From Chitinophagaceae bacterium UBA7600 (GTDB taxonomy: Bacteria; Bacteroidota; Bacteroidia; Chitinophagales; Chitinophagaceae): a stretch of 64,000 nt of DNA. The position numbers were made by a program, and so were the translations under genes. The notes beneath the pieces were generated by a model, which saw only the letters and a program-made list of their open reading frames with translations, did not search any database and had not been told where the DNA came from. Position 1 is the first letter of the stretch; every line of letters begins with the position of its first letter. Below are positions 1 through 8,263 of the stretch, piece after piece. Where the stretch lies: positions 56,552-120,551 of the forward strand of contig DLKC01000053.1 in assembly GCA_002478885.1 (NCBI GenBank), read 5' to 3'.

Positions 1-1146
1 GCGGGTAATGCTGCCACATTCGTGCTGTACCTGCATGGCATAAGCCCCGTTGATGGTAGCGGCATTGATCGCTTCTTCCGGGAGCATTTTCATCTGGATG
101 CAGCTCATCGAAACCACCGTGTTCATGTTGCCCGATGGGGAAGAGCCCGGATTGAAGTCACTGGCCAGCGCAACCGCGCAACCACGCTCCAGCAATTTTC
201 TTGCAGGCTGGAACTGCATGCGCAGGAAATAGGCAGCAGTGGGTAACAGGGTGCACAAGCCCTGCCAGCCTGACCCTGCCACAGCTGAACCGGAGAGCAA
301 CGCAATCTCTGCTTCGGTAAGTGTTTCAAGATGGTCGAGGGAGAGTGCATTCAGCGCAATGCCCGCTTCTATGGCACCGATGCTGTTGAGCTGGTTGACA
401 TGCAATTTAGGTTGCAGTCCATGCTTTGCACCGGCTTCGCAGATGCGGATCATTTCAGCGGGGCTGAAGAAACCCTGTTCACAAAACACATCTATAAAAT
501 CTGCCAGTCCCTCTTTGGCAATATTGGGCAGCATTTCGTTTATGATCAAACTGATGTACCCTTCATGATCCTGTTTGTAGATTTCGGGGAATGCGTGGGC
601 ACCCAGGAAGGTAGCTTTCACCGGGATAGGTACCGCCTGTTTGATGCGTTGGATGACCCGGAGCATTTTAAGTTCGCCTTCCAGCGTTAAACCATAACCG
701 CTTTTTATTTCGATGGCGCCTGTGCCCAATAATATCAGCTCTTGTAAACGGGCCATGGCGCTGTTAAACAACTCCTTTTCCGATGCCTTGTTGAGTTTTG
801 CCGCTGAGTTGAGGATACCCCCGCCTTTGGCAGCGATCTCCGCATAGGTCATGCCCCTCAGTTTGTCAACAAATTCTTCTTCCCTGCTGGCGGCAAAAAC
901 AAGGTGTGTATGGCTATCGCACCAGGCAGGTAAAACCGTGGCGTTCCTTGCATCGATGAGCGCCTGTTGCCCGTTGCCGGTTTGCAGCTGCTGCATTGAT
1001 CCGTAGTCTTTGATGCGCCCGTCTTCGACAGAGAGCCAGGCATTTTCGATCACGGGTAATGCAGCCAGTGAAGGGCCCCGTAAGATGCCGGGATTTTCGT
1101 CCAGCCCGGCAAGGCGGCCGATATTGATGATCATCTGACTTTGCAT
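1..1146 (-). CDS. hutI: Imidazolonepropionase, 3' end cut by window edge
   Basis: Hydrolyses imidazolone-5-propionate to N-formimino-L-glutamate, the third step of histidine degradation, in the cytoplasm. The frame is open from an ATG at 1146 to the window edge, giving about 382 codons of a family usually near 410 residues, so only the C-terminus is missing. The amidohydrolase metal-binding motif SHTHLVF lies near residue 80. Further HutI signatures follow: GTGAIEIKSGYGL, then TFLGAHAFP, and near the end ASDFNPGSSPSGN, which carries the metal-binding Asp. The ATG is the first methionine after a non-coding stretch that holds a dispersed repeat. No other hut gene is visible; the rest may lie to the left. 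Confidence 0.93.
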   Translation of the reverse strand, partial: MQSQMIINIGRLAGLDENPGILRGPSLAALPVIENAWLSVEDGRIKDYGSMQQLQTGNGQQALIDARNATVLPAWCDSHTHLVFAASREEEFVDKLRGMTYAEIAAKGGGILNSAAKLNKASEKELFNSAMARLQELILLGTGAIEIKSGYGLTLEGELKMLRVIQRIKQAVPIPVKATFLGAHAFPEIYKQDHEGYISLIINEMLPNIAKEGLADFIDVFCEQGFFSPAEMIRICEAGAKHGLQPKLHVNQLNSIGAIEAGIALNALSLDHLETLTEAEIALLSGSAVAGSGWQGLCTLLPTAAYFLRMQFQPARKLLERGCAVALASDFNPGSSPSGNMNTVVSMSCIQMKMLPEEAINAATINGAYAMQVQHECGSITR

Positions 1147-1187
1147 GAACAATATTACAAAACGGATTTGATGTGCCCGTTCAAAAA

Positions 1188-1260
1188 GATGCCATGAAAA
1201 CGGGACTGTGAACCGAGCGTGGCAAGAGGTGATGCCACCGGTACAACAGCCGGTACCAAC
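1188..1260. repeat. Dispersed repeat, 'gatgccatgaaaacgg' module
   Basis: This stretch between hutI and the divergent patatin gene begins GATGCCATGAAAACGG and continues with AACCGAGCGTG. The same pieces in the same order recur at 14517-14565 with only a few mismatches. Shorter forms (GATGCCATGAAA followed by ACAGC) appear at 12277, 26134 and 34847. It ends in a small palindromic stretch, CCGGTACAACAGCCGG. Confidence 0.6.
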
Positions 1261-1348
1261 ATTTACAACAACCAGGTTAAGGTGTGTATGACCGATGCCG
1301 GGTAAAAATAATTTTCTCTTAACGTACGATTTGCTTTATTTACAATAC

Positions 1349-3574
1349 ATGAAGCGATGGGTACTATTTATCGGGTGGATGTGTTGTGGTTTGTTTGTTT
1401 GCGCACAGCGACCGAAGATCGCCGTTACACTCAGCGGCGGCGGTGCAAAAGGGCTCGCACATATTGGCATTCTTAAGGCGATAGATTCGGCAGGGCTTGA
1501 CGTTAGCTATGTGACGGGCACCAGCATGGGGGCCATCATCGGGGCATTGTATGCGAGTGGTTACAGCGCAGATTCGATAGAAAAGATCGCACGCTCTACG
1601 GACTGGGACCTTTTGCTGAGCAACTCCGCCTCGCTGCGGTCGCTAAGCATGAATGAAAAAGATGAGTATTACAAATATGCCGTTGAACTTCCGTGGCAGA
1701 ACAATGGGTTCAGGCTGCCCAGCGGTTTACTCGAATCGCAGGAACTATGGCTACGGTTTAATGAATACTTCTTTCCCGTTTACCATATCAAAGACTTCAA
1801 CAAGCTGTCAAAGGCTTTTAAGTGCGTCGCCACTGACGTTTCGAGCGGAGAGGCTGTCGTGCTCGATTCGGGCGAACTGGTGACCGCTTTAAGGGCGAGC
1901 ATGGCCATTCCGTCGGTATTCACCGCTGTGAACTATAATGGCCGGAAATTTATTGATGGCGGCATCGTGCGGAATTTCCCGGTGGTAGATGCCAAAAACA
2001 TGGGGGCGGATATGGTGATCGGCAGCAATGTTGCCGGCGGGCTGCTCTCCAAAGAAAAGATCACCAATGTGTTCCAGGTGTTGTTGCAGGTTGCGTTTTT
2101 CCGGGAGAATGAAGACGCGGTGAAGGAAAAAAAGCTGTGTTATGTGTATGTGCAGCATGACCTCGAGAATTTTACGATGGGCAGCTTTGCCTCTTCAGGC
2201 GATATTATCAATGAAGGCGTAAAACTCGGTGACAGCATCTACCCTGCTTTGAAAAAGATGGCAGACTCGATCAATGCCCTTTACGGGCCTCCCAAAACCA
2301 GGAATAATGTGTTGCCGTTCTCCGATTCTGTTTTTATCACCGATTACGAGATACATGGGCTACATAAGACCAATGAGCCTTTTATACTGCACCGCATGCA
2401 GTTTCAAAAGAACAAGTGGTACAGTGCCGCTTCGCTTAATGAATGCATCCGGCGCGCCTTCGGCACGCGGTATTATAACAAGATCACTTACTCGCTGCTG
2501 CCCGATGCATTGAATGGCTGCAAGATTGTATTTGATGTAGAAGAAAACCCGCTGACCTTTGCCAAGATCGGTATACACTACAATTCTTTTACAGGGGTTA
2601 GCCTGATCGCCAATCTCACTTCAAGGAATTTTCTTACACCTTATTCCCGCAGCCTTATAACGGTTAACGTTGGCGAGAACCTGCGGATAAGAGCAGAGCA
2701 CCTGCAGACCTTTGGCAAGATCAAAACATTTTCGGCCTCTGCCTCCATGCAGGCAGAGACACTCAAGTTTACCACGTATAATAATTTTGCGAAGGATGGT
2801 TTGTATAACAGGGGCTATTTTCTGCTCGACCTGAATGCAAGGGTAACCCTGAAACGAAAGATGCTGTTTGCGTTGGGCACCCGTTTTGAGGCCTTTCATT
2901 ACAAGCCGGATATTACTTCGAAGTTTGAGTTCAGGGGCAATAACCATTTGTTTAATTCGTATATCGCCTTTCGTTTAAATACATTGAGCAACAGCATTTA
3001 CCCGAAGCGGGGCACGAAGCTCGACTTTGAGGCAGGCTATGTGTTTTCGCAGGACCCCAACCTGCAGTTTTATTACCAGGGCAACCCGGTAACCAATGTG
3101 GATTCATTGGGGTTTAGCTTTAATAATTTTATCCGCACCAATTTAAACTACGAGCATTATTACCCGATCAGTTCCAGGCTTACTTTCAGCACACATATTC
3201 AGGCAGGGCTTAATTTTAACCAGAAAGAGAGTTACCTGAACAATTATTTTATCGGCGGGCTTAGCCACACTTTCCGCAGGCAGGTAACTTTTTCGGGTTT
3301 GCAGGAAGGCACGGTTTCAACGAGCAGCGTGGCTGCCCTGCGGTTTGATTTCCGTTACCAGTTTTATAATAATCTTTACCTGAGTGCCAATGCCAACGGC
3401 GCGTATTATGATTTTGTGGGCAGCAACAAGAACCTGCACAACCCCAATTTTCTCTCCGGTTATGCGTTGACGATGGGTTATAATTTTATCCTGGGCCCGC
3501 TGGAGATCAGCGCGATGTATTGCGACCAGTCAAAGAAACTGTTGCCTTATATCAATCTCGGTATTCCCTTTTAG
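1349..3574 (+). CDS. Patatin-like phospholipase with outer-membrane barrel domain
   Basis: Predicted outer-membrane lipid acyl hydrolase resembling PlpD. After a signal peptide (MKRWVLFIGWMCCGLFVCAQ) comes a patatin domain with the oxyanion GGGAKG, the nucleophile elbow GTSMG, and the catalytic-Asp motif DGGIVRNFP near residue 205. The middle (about residues 330-410) resembles a POTRA domain. The C-terminal ~330 residues are rich in aromatic-ended beta strands and end in IPF, as expected for a BamA/Omp85-type barrel. An in-frame ATG at 1295 would add 18 residues, but the ATG at 1349 puts the signal peptide at the N-terminus. At about 741 residues the length fits patatin-BamA fusions of Bacteroidota. 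Substrate unknown. Confidence 0.9.
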   Translation: MKRWVLFIGWMCCGLFVCAQRPKIAVTLSGGGAKGLAHIGILKAIDSAGLDVSYVTGTSMGAIIGALYASGYSADSIEKIARSTDWDLLLSNSASLRSLSMNEKDEYYKYAVELPWQNNGFRLPSGLLESQELWLRFNEYFFPVYHIKDFNKLSKAFKCVATDVSSGEAVVLDSGELVTALRASMAIPSVFTAVNYNGRKFIDGGIVRNFPVVDAKNMGADMVIGSNVAGGLLSKEKITNVFQVLLQVAFFRENEDAVKEKKLCYVYVQHDLENFTMGSFASSGDIINEGVKLGDSIYPALKKMADSINALYGPPKTRNNVLPFSDSVFITDYEIHGLHKTNEPFILHRMQFQKNKWYSAASLNECIRRAFGTRYYNKITYSLLPDALNGCKIVFDVEENPLTFAKIGIHYNSFTGVSLIANLTSRNFLTPYSRSLITVNVGENLRIRAEHLQTFGKIKTFSASASMQAETLKFTTYNNFAKDGLYNRGYFLLDLNARVTLKRKMLFALGTRFEAFHYKPDITSKFEFRGNNHLFNSYIAFRLNTLSNSIYPKRGTKLDFEAGYVFSQDPNLQFYYQGNPVTNVDSLGFSFNNFIRTNLNYEHYYPISSRLTFSTHIQAGLNFNQKESYLNNYFIGGLSHTFRRQVTFSGLQEGTVSTSSVAALRFDFRYQFYNNLYLSANANGAYYDFVGSNKNLHNPNFLSGYALTMGYNFILGPLEISAMYCDQSKKLLPYINLGIPF

Positions 3575-3997
3575 CTATTGATTTTTTGTGTATTTATTAT
3601 GTACCCGGCTTCAAGATCGCTATTCAGCTTTGGTTGCGTCGCACGCTTGTACTGTTTGTCCGTTGCTGAACAAAATATGGATTGACGGGCCAGCAATACC
3701 GAAGCTTGCTGTGTGGGTTTGCATGTGCCCTTTAACAGCCCCTGCGGGTAAAAAAAACAGGCAGATAATGCCCCTGCACACTAAAAAAACGTATCTTGAT
3801 CCACCACTCCCCTATTCTTTTTTACACGCGAATTCCCTATTTTTAAGAACGAAGGATGATCGAAAGATGAACGAAGGATGATCGAAGGATCAACGGAGGA
3901 TGCTATAACCTGACCCTAACCTGGTATTAAGCAGGTATTAGCCATTGTGCAAGGAACCCGGAAGCAAGTATTTACTAAACCCTTATAAACCCCCTTT
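3575..3997. other. Intergenic region with repeat fragment and 11-bp tandem repeat
   Basis: A 423-base gap. At 3631-3673 it holds a copy of the dispersed module TTGCGTCGCACGCTTGTAC, also seen at 9075 and, inverted, at 12255, 23829, 26090 and 56926. At 3847-3901 it holds a short tandem repeat. An open frame across 3588-3881 looks unlike protein and is not called. Confidence 0.6.
3847..3901. repeat. Five tandem copies of an 11-bp unit
   Basis: Five consecutive 11-mers: GAACGAAGGAT, GATCGAAAGAT, GAACGAAGGAT, GATCGAAGGAT and CAACGGAGGAT. Units 1 and 3 are identical, and 2 and 4 differ at one base, so the basic event looks like duplication of a 22-mer. It lies about 100 bases upstream of the gene at 3998. 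Confidence 0.85.
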
Positions 3998-4291
3998 ATG
4001 GCACGCGTTGGAAAAAACTCCCCTTTGAATGATTTAAGCGGACAGCTGGGCAAGCAACTTGTTTTGAAGCAATATGCTGACAAAACGGTGGTGAGCGCTT
4101 ATCCTGATATGAGCAAAGTAAAACCTACCGGACTGCAACTAGCAAGGCGCGCCATTTTTGGCGAAGCTGTGGCTTATGCAAAAGCCATCAATAACAACCC
4201 AACCACAAAGGCCGAATACCTGGAAAAGCTGGCACCGGGACAGACTGTTTATCATTTTGCCATGCAGGAATATTTTACCAATCATCCGTAG
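3998..4291 (+). CDS. Conserved hypothetical protein, 97 aa
   Basis: A soluble protein without signal peptide or membrane segment. It starts MARVGKNSPLNDLSGQLGKQ and has a central VSAYPDMSKVKP motif followed by a helical C-terminal half. The opening (a short basic start, then a small-residue 'SGxLG' turn) recalls small Bacteroidota proteins of unknown function that begin similarly, but I do not recognise a family with certainty. ATG start, and coding composition differs clearly from the flanking repeats. It is preceded by an 11-bp tandem repeat and followed 40 bases later by a composite hairpin repeat. No function proposed. Confidence 0.75.
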   Translation: MARVGKNSPLNDLSGQLGKQLVLKQYADKTVVSAYPDMSKVKPTGLQLARRAIFGEAVAYAKAINNNPTTKAEYLEKLAPGQTVYHFAMQEYFTNHP

Positions 4292-4332
4292 GTTTGGATG
4301 TGGGTGAGGTTGGCGATGGATGGTAGTCATTG

Positions 4333-4477
4333 TGCACAGCGAGTGCCACAAAGCAACGCAGCAGGTTGTCTGACACTCGCCTGTGAAGCTGTTTCGGTTG
4401 ATTGGACAGCAACCGATAGATCAACGAGGAGGAGCCAGCGATCCACAGTGTTCCCATAGGGTAACACTGTGGGGACA
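4333..4477. repeat. Composite intergenic hairpin repeat (three modules)
   Basis: Three modules in a row. The first is the GCGAGTG ... CACTCGC long-loop inverted repeat (4340-4380). The second is CGGTTG-N9-CAACCG (about 4394-4416). The third is the strong hairpin CCACAGTGTT ... AACACTGTGG at 4443-4472, followed by GGGACA. The same modules recur in other intergenic gaps of the window in different order. Confidence 0.75.
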
Positions 4478-4501
4478 AAAAAGAAAACAAAACTAATAGT
4501 G

Positions 4502-4681
4502 ATGATACCACCGCCGATACCAAATTTATTGCGAGGAGTTATATTTATTGCTGCAGGACTACTTTATTTAATTGCCGTATTTTTTAAATACCAGGAAGAT
4601 ATAACACTTGGCATTGTGCTGATAGTACTCGGAATTTTGTTTATAATGGCACCATACTTACGTAAAAGAAAGAAGAAGTGA
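4502..4681 (+). CDS. Small two-helix membrane protein
   Basis: A 59-residue protein starting MIPPPIPNLLRG, with two hydrophobic helices (about residues 9-25 and 32-48) and a strongly basic tail (RKRKKK). A GTG-initiated reading from 4469 would begin inside the preceding hairpin repeat, so the ATG at 4502 is the better start. The positive-inside rule puts the C-terminus in the cytoplasm. I do not recognise a family. It could be a small membrane stress protein or subunit, but nothing nearby indicates its role. Confidence 0.6.
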   Translation: MIPPPIPNLLRGVIFIAAGLLYLIAVFFKYQEDITLGIVLIVLGILFIMAPYLRKRKKK

Positions 4682-4805
4682 CCAGCAGGTTATTTTAACT
4701 TAAAGCTATTGTCCCCGGCGTTGTATTTTATGTAGATACTCTTAAGCGATGGTGGGGCCAGTTAACAGGTTTTCATACTTAGACCATTTGGGGGAGGAAA
4801 TGAAA

Positions 4806-5753
4806 TTAATGGCCATCCTGTTTGGATAAAAACGCAGATAAAGCCTGTATGTTTTCTGCAGGGTTATCCTGCATCATCATATGCCCAGCATTTTTTATAA
4901 CAGCTACATTTGAAGCAGGCGTTAAAGACTGGTAATACTTTGCGGTATTCAACCTTACTTCATCATTATCCCCGATAACATACAAAACAGGTATACTTAT
5001 TTTATGGAGGTCATTTGTTCTGTTATAATTCTTTAAAGTTCCATTCGCAACAAATTCACTTGTTCCCCATAAATGCTCCATTATATTTTGTGCATTCTGT
5101 GAAAATGTAGAATCAAAATCAGCAGATAACGGGTGTTTTCTTGCACCAAAAGTCTGTATATACAGACTCATTGCTGCATCAAATTTGCCAGCATCGTTCT
5201 GGAGGCCTTTCAAATCGCTTTTTAATACTGCAGCAGTTGAATCGGGCAGTGAGGAAATCAATGTATCAGCATCGGCTGCCCATGCTGTTACACTTAAAAT
5301 AGGGCTGGCAAGTATCAGTGCTTTTATTCCTCCCGGATGTTTAAAATAGTAGTCTGTTGCAAGCATAGAACCCCATGAATGACCATACAAATAAAATTCT
5401 GTCACGCCTAACTGGTTCAACAATGTCCTCATCTGCTCCACGCATGCATCAACACTCATCAAACCTGTATCAGTGATCCTACCGGAACGACCACAACCCA
5501 ACTGATCGAACATGATCACCTGCCTGTCTTTACCCAGTTCCATCAACGGGTTTAAATAATAACTCGGTGAGCCAGGCCCGCCATGAACTAAAACAACCGG
5601 GATATTATTGTCCTGCCCGGTAACACGATACCATATTTTTCCACCTGTTACATTCACATACCCTTCCCCATTCACGATTTTATTTTCTTCTTTATAACTA
5701 AAGAGCATAATTGAAAATACCAGTAGCGCAAGTTTCAAGCTTTTTGTACGCAT
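4806..5753 (-). CDS. Secreted alpha/beta hydrolase, proline iminopeptidase-like (S33)
   Basis: Predicted exported serine hydrolase of peptidase family S33. Residues 1-19 are a signal sequence. The HGGPG oxyanion motif is at 57-61, typical of prolyl iminopeptidases. The nucleophile elbow GHSWGS gives Ser126. The charge-relay Asp sits in the IGDND region and the His in NAGHMM near the C-terminus. At 315 residues the length fits the family. It stands alone on the minus strand between unrelated genes. Substrate may be N-terminal proline peptides or small esters; the sequence cannot decide. Confidence 0.88.
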   Translation of the reverse strand: MRTKSLKLALLVFSIMLFSYKEENKIVNGEGYVNVTGGKIWYRVTGQDNNIPVVLVHGGPGSPSYYLNPLMELGKDRQVIMFDQLGCGRSGRITDTGLMSVDACVEQMRTLLNQLGVTEFYLYGHSWGSMLATDYYFKHPGGIKALILASPILSVTAWAADADTLISSLPDSTAAVLKSDLKGLQNDAGKFDAAMSLYIQTFGARKHPLSADFDSTFSQNAQNIMEHLWGTSEFVANGTLKNYNRTNDLHKISIPVLYVIGDNDEVRLNTAKYYQSLTPASNVAVIKNAGHMMMQDNPAENIQALSAFLSKQDGH

Positions 5754-5893
5754 TGTTGGAGATTGTCAGGCTTTATAATAAATGAATGAAAAAGCTGTAT
5801 AAATTTATATATAATTTTTTATCATGGAATTATCCGGATATTATTTTAAATGATTTGAAGAAAAACATAATGTTGGCTTAAGATTGCGGAGCA

Positions 5894-5945
5894 GGTCTTG
5901 TGTTTTTGCGCCTTAAGCCCTCGATTAGTTATACAGCACAAGACC
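5894..5945. repeat. Inverted repeat GGTCTTGTG / CACAAGACC
   Basis: Perfect 9-bp arms (5894-5902 and 5937-5945) enclose a 34-base loop. A second G/C-rich imperfect palindrome follows (GCGCCAGCG ... region 5968-6000). It differs from the dispersed modules found elsewhere in the window. It could be the stem of an untranslated RNA or a relic of a mobile-element end; no transposase remains nearby. Confidence 0.5.
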
Positions 5946-6067
5946 CTTACCCACAAAGCCACGCCTCATTCGTGCGCCAGCGTTTTATACAGGCGTTTGT
6001 AGAGCAGTGAGGTGGACAATAATTAGTAGGTTGAACTGGAGGAAATTAAAAGATAAGTAACGAGCCG

Positions 6068-6220
6068 GCACAGGTCGGAGACCTGCGCCAGTATCAGGCT
6101 ATCTGACACTCGCCTGGGAAGATAGCGATAGTTTCGGTTGGTGGGGAGGATGTGTTGGAGCGATGCCGCAGCGTCCTTTTCAAGAGACGCTGCGGAGACA
6201 GCAACTCGCCTGGGAAGCAT
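6068..6220. repeat. Composite intergenic hairpin repeat
   Basis: Contains the CTATCTGACACTCGCCTGGG module and the GGTTGGTGGGGAGGATGTG module. It also holds the perfect hairpin CCGCAGCGTC (6166-6175) / GACGCTGCGG (6186-6195), followed by AGACAG and another CTCGCCTGGGAAG tail. A ~67-base core (about 6134-6200) is nearly identical to 7314-7380 and 7636-7702. Confidence 0.8.
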
Positions 6221-6270
6221 TTGTTTGTGATTTCCTTTCTTGCCCGGCTGTCCCCAGACAGGCGGGTTTG

Positions 6271-7071
6271 CTATGGCCACGAAGGTGGCAGCAATGTTTT
6301 TTGAAGAACCGTTTCTTTTATTTCAGCTCCTTCCAGGCCAACGAAATAGGCATTGCTTTTTTCATTTAGGGATACGACTTCTTTTACTTCTTCATTCTCA
6401 AAATAGATTCCGGCTTTGTCATCACAGGCATAGCCTGGTTTGTATGCCCCACTCTTTATTTTAGACCAGTAAAGTGGTCTCCGCTCTGCCTCACCATCAT
6501 AATGCGGACTATGGCTGGTTTTGATAAGACCTAAACCTTCTACAGTAGTCAGTTTACCCGGGCGGGAGTCTGTACTCCCCTGCTCGAACCAACAAAGGGA
6601 ACCTGCACTCCCGCCGCCCAACACAACCCCTTGCTCATATGCTTTCCGTAATGCAATATCCATACCCTGAGCTTTCCAGATTGCCATCATATTCAGCGTA
6701 TTGCCACCTCCGACAAGGATTGCATCCATGTTGGTAAAAATATCTTCAAACGATTCTTTTTGGCTATAGGAAGAAATAAAAGAGCGTTGCACATAAGGCA
6801 ATACCGGCAGGCCCGCACAATTTTCAAACCACCTCATAACATAGCCTGCAGCATCGCCTGTTGCCGTTGGCAGAAAACAGATTTTTGGATTTTCCTTCCC
6901 GGTTAACGCGGCAACATATTTTATAAAAGCCCGGTCAAATTCTCCTCCATAAACAAAGAGTTTCCGAACCAATAAAGCTGGATTTTTCGGTAAATCGTTA
7001 ACTATAGGCAGAGACAGTACGGGTACTGCCGAAGTGGTTGCTTTTATAAAGTTTCTACGATTCATTTTCAT
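6271..7071 (-). CDS. Peptidase E-like protein (family S51), probably exported
   Basis: Resembles dipeptidase E / cyanophycinase-like peptidases, which cleave Asp-Xaa dipeptides or related substrates. The nucleophile lies in GGGSAGS (Ser155), following the conserved VGGGNT motif at about 120-125, and the His is likely H190 in SPHYDGE. The N-terminus carries a twin-arginine-like RRNFIK followed by a hydrophobic stretch, suggesting Tat or lipid-associated export, which is unusual for the cytoplasmic E. coli PepE. 266 residues. The last codons (LLPPSWP) run to the edge of the downstream repeat region, so the C-terminal tail may be recent. Confidence 0.82.
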   Translation of the reverse strand: MKMNRRNFIKATTSAVPVLSLPIVNDLPKNPALLVRKLFVYGGEFDRAFIKYVAALTGKENPKICFLPTATGDAAGYVMRWFENCAGLPVLPYVQRSFISSYSQKESFEDIFTNMDAILVGGGNTLNMMAIWKAQGMDIALRKAYEQGVVLGGGSAGSLCWFEQGSTDSRPGKLTTVEGLGLIKTSHSPHYDGEAERRPLYWSKIKSGAYKPGYACDDKAGIYFENEEVKEVVSLNEKSNAYFVGLEGAEIKETVLQKTLLPPSWP

Positions 7072-7755
7072 TATTTAAAAAGTCATGAATATGCACTTTC
7101 CGGCAAAATGCGGACAACTTTATTGTGTTTGCCGGTCTTATTGAAGATGATCAATTATTTATGCCAGAAACGATTAATCTCCTTTTTTGGTATTGATTTA
7201 CGGGAAATATAAAACCAAATGCGTATGGTTCCAGTCGGCTGCGTCATTCCTGCTTTTACCTGGCGTTCCACAGCGTGCCCTTTGGGTAACGCCGGGGGGA
7301 CAAAAGGTAGTTTTGGTTGGTGGGGAGGATGTGTTGGAGCGATGCCGCAGCGTCCTTTTCAAGAGACGCTGCGGATACAGATATTTCGCAGCAGGTGATG
7401 CCTGATTCTTTCACTATGCACGGCGAGCGCCACAAAGCAGTGCACCAGCCTATCTGACACCCGCCCGGTAAGAGGGTATCGAGCCACAGCGTTCCCTTCG
7501 GGTAACACTGTGGGGACAGCGACCGATAGGTCAAATATCTCGCAGCCGGCGATGCCTGATTCTTTATACACGGCGAGTGCCACAAAGCAACGCACCAGCC
7601 TATCTGACACTCGCCTGGGAAGAGAGCGGTAGTTTCGGTTGGTGGGGAGGATGTGTTGGAGCGATGCCGCAGCGTCCTTTTCAAGAGACGCTGCGGATAC
7701 AGAAAGGCTATCTGACACCCGCCTGGGAAGCGAAATCACTAGCACTAATAAGGGT
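7072..7755. other. 684-base intergenic block, mostly dispersed repeats
   Basis: Between the S51 peptidase and the HxlR regulator. The first ~180 bases hold no gene and presumably include the upstream region of the peptidase gene. From 7256 on it is an almost continuous mosaic of repeat modules. Open frames here read through repeat DNA in several frames and repeat the same peptide pieces, so none is called. Confidence 0.75.
7256..7733. repeat. Large composite repeat: three hairpin types, two near-identical halves
   Basis: Order of modules: a degenerate CCACAGCG hairpin (7268-7302); GGTTGGTGGGGAGGATGTG plus hairpin CCGCAGCGTC/GACGCTGCGG (7345-7374); GCGAGCGCC ... GACACCCGCC; hairpin CCACAGCGTT/AACACTGTGG (7484-7513) with GGGACAGCGACCGATAGG; GCGAGTG ... 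CACTCGC; then a second copy of the GGTTGGTGGGGAGG plus hairpin unit (7667-7696). The 67-base core is repeated almost exactly, which indicates recent internal duplication. Confidence 0.8.
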
Positions 7756-8115
7756 TTATTGCTTCTTACTTTCAATCTGTATCCCTTTTTCTTTCATCAG
7801 CATTGAACCATATTCCCGTATTGTTTCAATTACCGGTATTGCTTTCCTGCCTTGTTCCGTAAGACTGTATTCCGTTTTGGGAGGCACGGATGCATATACT
7901 TTTTTTGAGATCAATCCAGTCTCTTCCAGTTCTTTCAATTGCGAGCTTAGTACCTTATGGGTTATATGCGGTAATGTTTTTTTCAACTCGCTGTAGCGAA
8001 GTGTTGCTTTGTTTAACCTCCATAGAATCGGCATTTTCCATGTGCCGCCAATGTACTTCAATGCAAATTCTACAGGGTTATAAAACATTTTATGATCGTA
8101 AATAAAATCGGGCAT
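7756..8115 (-). CDS. HxlR-family transcriptional regulator
   Basis: Winged-helix DNA-binding regulator. The family core is clear: NPVEFALKYIGGTWKMPILWRL, RYSELKKTLPHITHKVLSSQLKELEETGLI, then the wing YSLTEQGRKAIPVI. I prefer the ATG at 8115 (MPDFIYDHK); an upstream in-frame start at 8154 would add 13 residues overlapping the divergent promoter. It is divergent from the DJ-1/PfpI gene at 8264. HxlR regulators often control the adjacent divergent redox or aldehyde-stress gene, and a perfect palindrome sits between the two. Confidence 0.9.
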   Translation of the reverse strand: MPDFIYDHKMFYNPVEFALKYIGGTWKMPILWRLNKATLRYSELKKTLPHITHKVLSSQLKELEETGLISKKVYASVPPKTEYSLTEQGRKAIPVIETIREYGSMLMKEKGIQIESKKQ

Positions 8116-8171
8116 TGCAATTTGTTTGGATGGAGAAGTTAATACATCTAACAAAACGCAAACTAATTTGT

Positions 8172-8193
8172 TTACTTACTTCAAAGTAAGTAA
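8172..8193. promoter_or_regulatory. Palindromic operator candidate between HxlR and PfpI genes
   Basis: Perfect inverted repeat TTACTTAC-N6-GTAAGTAA in the divergent intergenic region. A 22-bp two-fold symmetric site fits binding by a dimeric winged-helix regulator, and HxlR family members commonly bind such sites to control themselves and the divergent gene. The assignment to this regulator is inference. Confidence 0.65.
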
Positions 8194-8263
8194 CTCACTT
8201 CTATCACTGCCTCATTGAAACGGCTTACGCCGCCATCAAATTTGTGAGACAAAAAACAAACCT

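Larger units (their letters stand above)
5754..6270. other. Intergenic region with an inverted repeat and a composite repeat
   Basis: A 517-base gap upstream of the S33 hydrolase and downstream of the S51 peptidase. The first 130 bases are AT-rich and probably hold the promoter of the hydrolase. An inverted repeat lies at 5894-5945 and a composite hairpin repeat at 6068-6220. No convincing gene. Confidence 0.6.

Noticed and set aside
3588..3881. 97-codon open frame
   Set aside because: Crosses a dispersed repeat (GCGTCGCACGCTTGTAC) and a tandem 11-mer; composition is not protein-like.
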